Source: Deltaproteobacteria bacterium
GTDB lineage: Bacteria; Myxococcota_A; UBA9042; PHBI01
Direction: 5' to 3'
Assembly (NCBI GenBank): GCA_020632715.1
Contig: JACKFA010000004.1
Coordinates: forward strand, 806,001-870,000
Length of the DNA stretch: 64,000 bases
This document shows, piece after piece, positions 10,301-16,201 of this stretch (the stretch's first letter is position 1; the number at the start of each line of letters is the position of its first letter). The translations under genes and the position numbers were made by a program. The notes below the pieces were generated by a model, which ran no database searches, had not been told where the DNA came from, and was given only the letters and a program-made list of their open reading frames with translations.

Positions 10301-11254
10301 GACGGCGTGGTCACGCCGCTCCCGACGAGCAGCGGCTACGCGCTCGGCGTCGGGCAGGAGGGGGTCTACTACCGCACGGCGAGCGGGCCCGCGCGCTGGG
10401 ACGGCGTGACGATGACGCCGCTCGGCCTCGGCGCGTACGACCTCGTGAGCGTCGCGACCGACGGCGTGACCACGTGGGCGCTGACCGCGGACGCAGGCCA
10501 ATACTACCTCAGCGCCTTCGACGAGCTCACGGGGGCGCTCACGCCGATCGTCGCGTTCGCCGCCACCGAGCAGCCGTCGTCGCTCCTCGTCGCGGGCGGG
10601 AAGGTGTTCGTCGTCGTCAACGACAACGACCTCTTCACCGCGAGCCTCTGGGTCTACACCCCGGCGGCGCCGACGCCGACGTTCACGCAGGTCACGACGT
10701 CGGGCGGGGCGATCTCCTGGGACCAGGTGCAGTCGCCGAGGGTCGGCCCGGACGGGGCCATCTACTTCGCGGACTACGACGACCACGGCGGCGCCTCGAT
10801 CTTCGCGACGGACGGCGCCACGGTGAGGGAGGTCGTCCCGTCGACCGACTTCGAGTACCTCGGCCTCCAGTCGGTGGTGGGCGCCGGCGCGTTCACCTAC
10901 GTCGGCGTCTCGAACGGCATCTACCGCTGGGATGGCGCGAGCGCGACGCTCATCGCGCCGGGCGCGAGCAGCGCGGCGCTCGAGAGCTACGGTGGGCACC
11001 TGTATGCGCTCGTGTCCCAGATCCAGGCCTCGGCGGACCCCGGCGCGTGGACGCGGCGCGGCCTCTACCGCCTCGGCGACCAGGGCTGGGAGCTGCTCGT
11101 GGAGGCGCCGGCGTACGGCGGCGTCGCGGCGATGGCCGTCGCGGGCGACCTCCTCTACCTGCGCCTCCCCGACGCGGCCGGGAACGCGAAGCTCTACGCC
11201 CTCTGCGACGCGGCGACCGGCTGCGACCCGACGACGGTGCTCTCGGCGCCGTGA
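7343..11254 (+). CDS. Large secreted lipoprotein with beta-propeller-like repeats
   Basis: This 1303-aa protein begins with a lipoprotein signal (MRITSS..., hydrophobic core, lipobox LLGAGC near residue 22). The N-terminal ~470 residues resemble no family I can name and include a Gly/Ser stretch at about 354-365, probably a linker. The C-terminal ~800 residues are full of short beta-strand-like units ending in motifs such as VYFVAS, VIFVRDG, LYYVNS and YFAALG, separated by Asp/Gly turns, as in beta-propellers that display named values. It is probably anchored to the outer membrane and exposed. It stands alone and converges with the kinase gene on the other strand. The function is unknown. Confidence 0.8.
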   Translation: MRITSSLASLTGLALALLGAGCAGDAPTPGTPLGGAPLTINVAPLTLEGVAAADYRLTVKNGAQEVVWTKDVASTQYGDGQGSLAYVGTCDASSPANTVELTILALRDAEGAAITAWSNPTADAPLVKPQTCEPNADNAVTFDVTVARSAVQGFFDVAVTFSDLFCSAKIDCRDAFLDGPAGRGPTAILALACTGDPDGGTPTTLYLNDIVVTCTGEGYGAVVDPSGGPGNVTPASNPGPTLYGAAVYRGDEQLAGKAYWNVALGLSAPALANAGTCTLTTRATAAKGALANGEIAAGTVYPYIDVSAPILASGALCGNTGLDTSAAISTRYTTPAGAALPFAHAYEQGAAGVIGGEGGGGSGSGNAPTDALLASDTPLARAALVAGTLATPGAAPALEAAGAVTYGASTPLTPAAGGITATAGSAPAVDAAAVVDTTAPFTATLSVSATFASGTPRCAFEAPYDGVACVLDGSGQGTATLASTALVPGETLVADVFAQETPADVAQTNALATSVLAYRQVASFNDVPSDEVYASLVAPDGKVYFNARASTTETRELFVYDPSAPGSGVTRVADVLPGANDGATPLAVTPGYVYFVASATAGGTNHLYIHDIAAGTTRELLDIDDVAANAVVLPWGDEVIFVRDGSDFVFHYDPVGDTLTPVSLTYVNAIYGSDQRGIALVNGVAYFIASGTDGSWSGNYLWAYDLASGVLTQKLDAHAPMNLVVRGGTLYTSYSTTPTSPDVYSTRFFFRNAGSGWVRLSDGFVAIQCSGNDAGFVEDGTNLYVAGALPGTASSSTPCGTPAIARIDTTQTTGNVTLLGGATGVGINSLKGSLVAGGWLYYVNSSYPQELRAVDTTTLQAASLGASPASQTGPFAVGGRVFDVADSSRPRLRELTPSGGTVALSDVATTVGAAPNAGAVAYFAALGNLREYDYATLPATSSVAASVQATGSDDPLFLTAFAGDLHLGARYDGDVVHTATYRVASADGVVTPLPTSSGYALGVGQEGVYYRTASGPARWDGVTMTPLGLGAYDLVSVATDGVTTWALTADAGQYYLSAFDELTGALTPIVAFAATEQPSSLLVAGGKVFVVVNDNDLFTASLWVYTPAAPTPTFTQVTTSGGAISWDQVQSPRVGPDGAIYFADYDDHGGASIFATDGATVREVVPSTDFEYLGLQSVVGAGAFTYVGVSNGIYRWDGASATLIAPGASSAALESYGGHLYALVSQIQASADPGAWTRRGLYRLGDQGWELLVEAPAYGGVAAMAVAGDLLYLRLPDAAGNAKLYALCDAATGCDPTTVLSAP

Positions 11255-11264
11255 TCGGGTCGGA

Positions 11265-11279
11265 GTGAACGGCGTTCAC
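11265..11279. promoter_or_regulatory. Palindrome GTGAACGGCGTTCAC, first copy
   Basis: This 15-base sequence has perfect 7-base arms around one central G. It lies between the convergent stops of the lipoprotein (11254) and kinase (11319) genes. A second copy, with A at the centre, lies at 12625-12639, so the kinase gene is bracketed by the two. It may be a protein-binding site or a short stem used in transcription termination; a T-run is absent. Confidence 0.4.
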
Positions 11280-11318
11280 GACGGGGTGCGCGGTCGGCCG
11301 CGCCCCCGCCGCCATCGC

Positions 11319-12551
11319 TCAGAAGAGCCCGTCGAGGATGATGTAGAGGCCGATGGCGGCGGCGAGCCCCGCGAGCACCCAGCGCGCCACGCGCGCCGGC
11401 GGCGGGCCCGTCGCCCCCTCGGCCTTCGCGGGATCCGACGCCGTCTGGAGGCGCGTCTCCGTGATCCGCCGGTGCACCGCGTCCGCCGACACCCCCGGCA
11501 GCGACGCCGGGTCGCCCCCCGGCTCCACCGCCTGCATCCCGACCCGCGACAGCCGCCGGTTCGCCACCGGCCGCGGCGGCCGCGGCGCCGGCGCCGCCGT
11601 GTCCGTCGGGAGCGCCTCGAGCGCGCGCCTGAGCGCGTCCACGTCCTGGAAGCGCTCCGCCGGGCGCTTCTTCAGGCAGCGCTGGAGGATCGCGTCGAAC
11701 GCGCTCACGAGCGGCCGCTCGCCGAGCGTCTCCGCGAGCCGCGGCGGCGTCGCCGACATGTGCTGCGCCATGAGCCCGAGCGCCGTCGGCGACATGAACA
11801 CCGGGCGCCCGGTCGCGAGGTGGAACATGGTCGCGCCGAGGCCATAGATGTCCGACGCCACGGAGACGCCGCGCCCGTCGATCTGCTCGGGGCTCATGGT
11901 CAAGAGGCTCCCGACCGCGGCGCCCTCGCGCGTGAGCTGGGCCGCGCCCGCGTCGACCGGCTTCACGATGCCGAAGTCGAGCACCGTCAGCCACTCGTCG
12001 CCGTCCGCGCGCGTCGTGAGCGCGAGGTTCTGCGGCTTGATGTCGCGGTGCACGAGGCCGAGCGCGTGCGCCTCCGCGAGCGAGTCGCACGCGTGCACCG
12101 CGAGCTTCCTGACGCGCGGCAGGTCGAGCTTCCCGTCGGTCCCGAGCACGTCCGCGAGCGTCCGTCCGCCGAGGAACTCCATCACCATGTAGAGCGTGCC
12201 GTCGGGCAGCTCCCCCGAGTCGTGCACGGTCACCGTGTGCGGGCTCTTCAGCTGCGCCGTGACCTCCGCCTCGCGCACGAAGCGCTCCCGCAGGAGCTTC
12301 GCCCCGTCGCCGCGGATCCGCATCGTCTTGATGGCGACCTCGCGGTTCACCCGCCGCTGCCACGCCTTGTAGACCGTGCCCATGCCGCCCTCGCCGACGA
12401 CGTCGAGCACGATGTAGCGCTCGTCGACGAGGACCCCGATGAGCGGGTCCTTCTCGGCGTCCCCGAGGCGCAGGAGCGCGCGATCCCCGTGGTCCGGACA
12501 GCGCGTCGCGTCCGCGGGGAACCGCCGCCCGCACTGAGGGCAGATCCACAT
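11319..12551 (-). CDS. Tail-anchored Ser/Thr protein kinase with N-terminal zinc ribbon
   Basis: This 410-aa protein starts with a probable zinc-binding knuckle (CPQC at 4-7 and CPDH at 18-21). A complete eukaryote-like kinase domain follows: glycine loop GEGGMGTVYKA from residue 53, lysine 75 in VAIK, HRDIKPQN at 168-175 with catalytic Asp170, DFG at 192-194, and SPEQIDGRG further on. A Pro/Ala-rich region leads to one C-terminal membrane helix (AGLAAAIGLYIILDGLF), which should hold the kinase domain in the cytoplasm with almost nothing outside. There are no PASTA or sensor domains, so input must come from a partner, the zinc ribbon or the linker. AAGGTAGG precedes the start. All catalytic residues are present. 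Confidence 0.93.
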   Translation of the reverse strand: MWICPQCGRRFPADATRCPDHGDRALLRLGDAEKDPLIGVLVDERYIVLDVVGEGGMGTVYKAWQRRVNREVAIKTMRIRGDGAKLLRERFVREAEVTAQLKSPHTVTVHDSGELPDGTLYMVMEFLGGRTLADVLGTDGKLDLPRVRKLAVHACDSLAEAHALGLVHRDIKPQNLALTTRADGDEWLTVLDFGIVKPVDAGAAQLTREGAAVGSLLTMSPEQIDGRGVSVASDIYGLGATMFHLATGRPVFMSPTALGLMAQHMSATPPRLAETLGERPLVSAFDAILQRCLKKRPAERFQDVDALRRALEALPTDTAAPAPRPPRPVANRRLSRVGMQAVEPGGDPASLPGVSADAVHRRITETRLQTASDPAKAEGATGPPPARVARWVLAGLAAAIGLYIILDGLF

Positions 12552-12590
12552 GGCGCCTACCTTAGCGCGACGCGTGCAGCCCAGAAACAG

Positions 12591-12622
12591 CGAAGCGCCC
12601 GCGGTCTCCCGGGGGCGCTTCG
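12591..12622 (-). terminator. Hairpin terminator behind the 147-aa exported protein gene
   Basis: CGAAGCGCCC at 12591-12600 pairs perfectly with GGGCGCTTCG at 12613-12622 across a 12-base loop. On the minus strand the stem is followed by CTGTTTCTGG, a modest T-rich tail. It lies downstream of the gene ending at 12667 and before the kinase gene start at 12551, so it probably separates the two transcription units. Confidence 0.6.
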
Positions 12623-12624
12623 GC

Positions 12625-12639
12625 GTGAACGACGTTCAC
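12625..12639. promoter_or_regulatory. Palindrome GTGAACGACGTTCAC, second copy
   Basis: This copy is identical to the palindrome at 11265-11279 except for the central base. It sits between two hairpins in the spacer upstream of the kinase gene, about 75 bases before its start codon. A regulator acting on the kinase gene is possible. A palindrome this short could also be part of a termination structure. Confidence 0.4.
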
Positions 12640-12640
12640 T

Positions 12641-12660
12641 CGGCCTCGCAGGCGAGGCCG
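12641..12660 (-). terminator. Second short hairpin downstream of the 147-aa exported protein gene
   Basis: CGGCCTCG at 12641-12648 pairs with CGAGGCCG at 12653-12660 around the loop CAGG. It begins six bases beyond the stop codon of the minus-strand gene and precedes the stronger hairpin at 12591-12622. No T-run follows directly, so it may only protect the mRNA end. Confidence 0.35.
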
Positions 12661-12666
12661 GAGGGC

Positions 12667-13110
12667 TCAGATCTTCGTGAACTTCCAGGTCTTGCCGTCC
12701 TTCTTCAGGTAGAAGGGGCGCGGCATGCCCTTCGGGTCGCACTCGATGAAGATCTTCAGCGAGTCGTCCTTGTCGACGTCGCCGTCGACCTTCGTCACGA
12801 GGAGCTTCCCGCCGTCCTTCAGGCACTTCGGCGCGAGCCGCTGGAGCGCCGGCAGGTTGTACTTCTCGACGCTGCGCCAGGCGTTGTCGTTGTAGCAGAG
12901 GTCGCCCGTGTGGCAGTACGCCTTCTTCCAGGCGTCGAACTTGCCGTCCTTGATGAGCTTCAGCCCCTCGGCGATCGAGTAGTAGACCGTGCCCTCCTTG
13001 GGTGTGACGGTCTCGCCGTCCGCGGCCATCGCCGTCGCGGCGAAGCCGAGGACGCCGAAGGCGAGGAGGGCTGCGAGGAACGGGCGGAAGCGGCGGGTGA
13101 GGTGACGCAT
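12667..13110 (-). CDS. Small exported protein of unknown function
   Basis: This 147-aa protein has a clear signal peptide (MRHLTRRFRPFLAALLAF..., cleavage likely after ATAMA). The mature part is Lys/Asp-rich and ends in strand-like FYLKKDGKTWKFTKI. Four cysteines (in AYCHTGDLCYNDN, AFKCL-like APKCLKDG and FIECDPKG) could form disulfides in the periplasm. The start at 13110 is chosen because GGAGAG precedes it at the proper distance and the signal peptide begins there; an in-frame ATG 75 bases upstream would add a non-signal-like leader. No family is recognised. Confidence 0.75.
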   Translation of the reverse strand: MRHLTRRFRPFLAALLAFGVLGFAATAMAADGETVTPKEGTVYYSIAEGLKLIKDGKFDAWKKAYCHTGDLCYNDNAWRSVEKYNLPALQRLAPKCLKDGGKLLVTKVDGDVDKDDSLKIFIECDPKGMPRPFYLKKDGKTWKFTKI

Positions 13111-13194
13111 GCGTGCTCTCCGGTGCGGCGGCAGGTCGTGGGTTCTCGGGACGGGCGAATGAAAGCACGAATCGAACCCGCCCACAAACCCGGG

Positions 13195-14598
13195 CTATTC
13201 CTGCCCGTCGGCGGGTCGGCGCAGGACCACGACGTCCCGCCCGCGGACCCCGCCGACGACGAGCGCGCCGTCGGGATCGAAGCGCAGGAGCGTCACCGCG
13301 TCGAGCCCCTCGGCCACCGCGATCCCGTCCCGCTCGACGCGCCACGCCGCGCCCGGCGCGCGCTGCACGGCGGCCGCCCGGTGCGCGCCGTCGGCCGAGA
13401 TCGCGACCGACGCGATCGCCGCGAGCGGGTCGCTCGGCTGCCCCGCGACGCGCGGCGCGAGCTCCCAGCGGTCCGTCCCGCCCGCTGACACCGCCGCCAC
13501 CGCGCTCTCCCCGTCCGCCGCGATCGCGACGTCGCCCACCCGCGCGAACCCCGGCCCCACGCTCCCGCCGATGACGACGTGGCTCCCGCTCGCGTCGCGC
13601 GTCGTGAAGACCAGCGTGCGCCCGTCCGGCGCGACCAGCGGCGCCCCTCGCGGTCGGAAGGCGAGCGGCGTCGCGACGCCGTCCACGACGAGCTCCCAGG
13701 CGCCGTCGCGGGCGCCCGCATAGACGAGCGCGCCGTCCGGGCGGAACACCGGCCCGACGGCCAGGTCCCAGCTGCGCTCGTCGAGGTCGCCGAGCGTCAG
13801 CGCGCCGCGCGCGTCGTCGCGGAAGTAGGCGACGCGCTTCCCGTCGGGGCTCAGCGCGGGCGCCTTCACGACACGGTGGATGGGGCCCGGCTCGCCGGCG
13901 ACCACGATCTGGAGCCCGTCCTCGACCCGCGCGAGGTACGCGAGCGCCGACCCGTCGGCGGCGTAGACGAGGTCGCGGGCCTCGCGCACAGGCGCGCCGA
14001 TGACGCCGTCTGCCACGACGTGATCGGCGTCCCCGAGGCGCGCGACCCAGGCGACGTGTGGGCCCGCGACGACCGGCGCGAAGGAGGCGCGGTCCGCGAA
14101 GGGCCCGCGGCGGCCGTCCGCGACGACGGTCGCCTTGCCGGTGCCGTTCTCGGCGCGGTAGGCGACGTGGGCGAGGTCGTCCGAGAAGCGCACGCTGAAC
14201 GGCGCGAGCACGAGGTCGTCCGGCACGGTGTCGACCACGCGTTCCCCGGCCGCCGCCACGGCCTCCGCCTCCGCCGCTGCCGCCGCCCCGGCCTCCGCCT
14301 CCGCCGCCGCCCCGGCCCCGGCCGCCGCCGCTGTCGCCGCCCGGCCTCCGCCGTCGCCGCCGCTGTCGCCGACGCCGCCCCGGCCGCCGCCGCCCCAGCC
14401 TCCGCCTCCGCCGTCGCCGCCACCACTGTCGCCGACGCCGCCCCGGCCCTCCGCCTCCGACGCTGTCGCCTCCGCGGTCGCCGCCGCGCCCTCCGGACCC
14501 CGTAGGGGCGGCCCTTGTGGCCGCCCGGCGTCGCTCCCGCGCCCGCACCCGCCGACGACGGCGAACGCCACCACGATCGCGGCGCGCCGCCCGATCAC
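13195..14598 (-). CDS. Lipoprotein with TolB/PD40-like beta-propeller
   Basis: This 467-aa protein starts with GTG, whose GTGA overlaps the stop of the anti-sigma gene. The lipoprotein signal ends in the lipobox VVGGC. Residues ~25-115 are a low-complexity Gly/Asp/Ala linker. The rest is a WD40/PD40-like propeller with repeated units such as VAYRAENGTGKATVVADG, LAYLARVEDG, LSPDGKRVAYFRDD, VAPDGRTLVFTTRD and AIAADGESAVAAV. As third gene of an ECF sigma/anti-sigma operon it may be the envelope component that senses a signal or the cargo the sigma factor controls; this is inference. The function is otherwise unknown. Confidence 0.82.
   Translation of the reverse strand: MIGRRAAIVVAFAVVGGCGRGSDAGRPQGPPLRGPEGAAATAEATASEAEGRGGVGDSGGGDGGGGGWGGGGRGGVGDSGGDGGGRAATAAAAGAGAAAEAEAGAAAAAEAEAVAAAGERVVDTVPDDLVLAPFSVRFSDDLAHVAYRAENGTGKATVVADGRRGPFADRASFAPVVAGPHVAWVARLGDADHVVADGVIGAPVREARDLVYAADGSALAYLARVEDGLQIVVAGEPGPIHRVVKAPALSPDGKRVAYFRDDARGALTLGDLDERSWDLAVGPVFRPDGALVYAGARDGAWELVVDGVATPLAFRPRGAPLVAPDGRTLVFTTRDASGSHVVIGGSVGPGFARVGDVAIAADGESAVAAVSAGGTDRWELAPRVAGQPSDPLAAIASVAISADGAHRAAAVQRAPGAAWRVERDGIAVAEGLDAVTLLRFDPDGALVVGGVRGRDVVVLRRPADGQE
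14240..14470. repeat. Low-complexity GCC/GCCTCC tract with internal duplication
   Basis: On the plus strand this is an almost pure string of GCC, CCG and CCTCCG triplets. It encodes the Gly/Ala linker of the lipoprotein on the minus strand. A unit encoding GRGGVGDSGG occurs twice (around 14360-14400 and 14415-14455), showing expansion by slippage or unequal exchange. The length is expected to vary between strains. Confidence 0.7.
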
Positions 14599-15371
14599 TT
14601 CGGCGCGGACGCCCCGAGCGCCGCGTCCCGGTGCCGCGCGTAGGTCGCGACGCCCTCCTCGCACCCGGCCGCGTCTCCCGCCCCGAACGCCGCGCACCCC
14701 GCGAGCGCCTTCTTCCGCAGCGCCTCCGGGTCGCCGGTGACGTCCGTCCCGGCGAACGCCTGCGCCGCGATGGCCCGCGCCGCCTCGAGCTCGTCGCCCG
14801 TCGGCTGCGACCCGTCCGCCCGCGGCGCCGACAGGTCCCTCACGATCCCGAGCAAGAACCCGCGGTCCGCCGCGGTCAGCGTCGCGCCCGAGAAGGCCAT
14901 CGCCTTGTCGACGCGCTCGCCCGCCCACTGCTGCGCCTGCGCCACGCTCGGCCGCGCCACGGCCCCCGCGCCGCCGCCGCTCGTGAGCGCCACCGCGATG
15001 AGCACCGCCGCCGCGATCGCCACGACCGCGCCGACCCACATCGCCGGCCCGCGCCGCCGCTCCCGCGCCGCCGCGAGCGACACGACCTCTGCCGGACCGC
15101 CGGCCGCCGCGGCGCCCGTGGCCGCCGCGCGCGCCGCCCACGCCTTCGTCTCCTCCCGCAGCACCCCGAGCCGCGCGAGCGCCACGCTCTCGCTGAGCGG
15201 CGCCTCCACCGCGTGCGCGAGCGCCGCGAGCTCCTGCTCGAGCCGGTCGAGCCACGGCAGGAAGCCGGCGGTCTTCGCCCCCTCCACGACCACGAGCCCC
15301 GGATCCTCCTCCCCGTCGCCGAAGAGGTAGGTCAGGACGGCCTCCTCGAGGCGCGCGTCGACAGCCGTCAT
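14595..15371 (-). CDS. Putative anti-sigma factor, single-pass membrane protein
   Basis: This 258-aa protein starts one base after the stop of the sigma factor gene. The N-terminal ~105 residues are predicted cytoplasmic and helical (LPWLDRLEQELAALAHAVE), followed by one membrane helix at about 109-130 (AMWVGAVVAIAAAVLIAVAL) and an extracytoplasmic domain with repeated Ala/Gly-rich helices and two cysteines (KALAGCAAF, DAAGCEEG). There is no obvious HxxxCxxC zinc anti-sigma motif, so the assignment rests on gene order and topology. It is likely to hold the sigma factor inactive at the membrane until a signal arrives. Confidence 0.6.
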   Translation of the reverse strand: MTAVDARLEEAVLTYLFGDGEEDPGLVVVEGAKTAGFLPWLDRLEQELAALAHAVEAPLSESVALARLGVLREETKAWAARAAATGAAAAGGPAEVVSLAAARERRRGPAMWVGAVVAIAAAVLIAVALTSGGGAGAVARPSVAQAQQWAGERVDKAMAFSGATLTAADRGFLLGIVRDLSAPRADGSQPTGDELEAARAIAAQAFAGTDVTGDPEALRKKALAGCAAFGAGDAAGCEEGVATYARHRDAALGASAPK

Positions 15372-15372
15372 C

Positions 15373-15915
15373 TCAGCCCCCCGCCGCCGAGGGCTCTTCG
15401 AACCCCTCGCGCAGCTGCGCGAGGAGCTTCTTGAGCACGTAGTACGGCGACTTCGGCGGCCACCCGCACGACTTCTGCGCGGCGGGGACGCTGTCGGTGG
15501 TCATCACGTTCGTGAGGAAGCAGCGCTCCTCGGGCGAGAGCTTCGCGAGCTGCTCCCGGAGCCGCGTCGAGCGCTGCTCGTCCTCGAGGAGCGAGTCCGC
15601 GAGCGGCGCCTCGTCGGGCGTCGGCCGCTCGAGGTCGTCGTCGCGCGCGTCCTCGAGGTAGGCCGCCTTCTTCCGCCCCTGATCGATCATGAGGTTCCGC
15701 ATGGTCCGGTACGCGAGCGCCATCAGCTGGTTGAACGGCCGCTCCCGCAGGCTCGCTTCGTCGTAGGCGTTCAAGAGCTTCGCGAGGGCCTCCTGCACGA
15801 GGTCCTCGGGGAGCATCCGCCCCGACTTGCCGCGGTTCGCCCCCGCGAGGAGGAGCCGCGCTCTCATCGCCATCTCGGCCTGCAGGTGGTCGAAGAACGG
15901 GTCGCGTCGCGTCAT
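15373..15915 (-). CDS. ECF-type RNA polymerase sigma factor
   Basis: This 180-aa protein (from ATG 15915) has a region 2-like segment (LPEDLVQEALAKLLNA, RPFNQLMALAYRTMRNLMID) and a region 4 segment with LSPEERCFLTNVM and a helix-turn-helix-like KSCGWPPKSPYYVLKKLL. The DQGRKK stretch after region 2 resembles the ECF branch common in Acidobacteria, Planctomycetes and Myxococcota. A GTG at 15948 in the same frame would add 11 residues; neither start has a strong ribosome-binding site. It is the first gene of a three-gene operon with the anti-sigma protein and the propeller lipoprotein, and probably activates its own promoter. Confidence 0.85.
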   Translation of the reverse strand: MTRRDPFFDHLQAEMAMRARLLLAGANRGKSGRMLPEDLVQEALAKLLNAYDEASLRERPFNQLMALAYRTMRNLMIDQGRKKAAYLEDARDDDLERPTPDEAPLADSLLEDEQRSTRLREQLAKLSPEERCFLTNVMTTDSVPAAQKSCGWPPKSPYYVLKKLLAQLREGFEEPSAAGG

Positions 15916-15949
15916 GGGACCAGTGCCAGGGGTGCTTCGGTGCGCCACC

Positions 15950-15965
15950 TTGGCACGTTCTCGGC
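15950..15965 (+). promoter_or_regulatory. Possible sigma-54 promoter element, weak
   Basis: TTGGCACGTTCTCGGC matches the -24 element of sigma-54 promoters well (TTGGCACG) and keeps the GG-N10-GC spacing. The -12 element is CGGC instead of TTGC. It points toward the lipoprotein gene whose start is about 240 bases downstream. No activator-binding site was identified. Confidence 0.25.
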
Positions 15966-16201
15966 CGTCCTGTCATCTCGGTCCTCCGGAGGCCGCCGCA
16001 CGGCGGGCGCGTCGCGTCCCTCGTGCTCAGGGACGGCCGCCACCACGGCGGTTGAAAACGCGCGTCCTGATTCCCGAACGTGCGCCGACGGGGGGCTCCG
16101 GTGTATGTGTCTCGGAGTCCAAAAATCGAAGCGTCCTGGCGATCAAACGCGCCCTGCCGCACAACTCACCGCCGCCCCCGAACCACTCCGCGAGGTCTCC
16201 C

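Noticed and set aside
14240..14470. Regular triplet repeats that might suggest a CRISPR or VNTR locus
   Set aside because: There are no spaced direct repeats with unique spacers; the tract encodes a Gly/Ala linker in frame.
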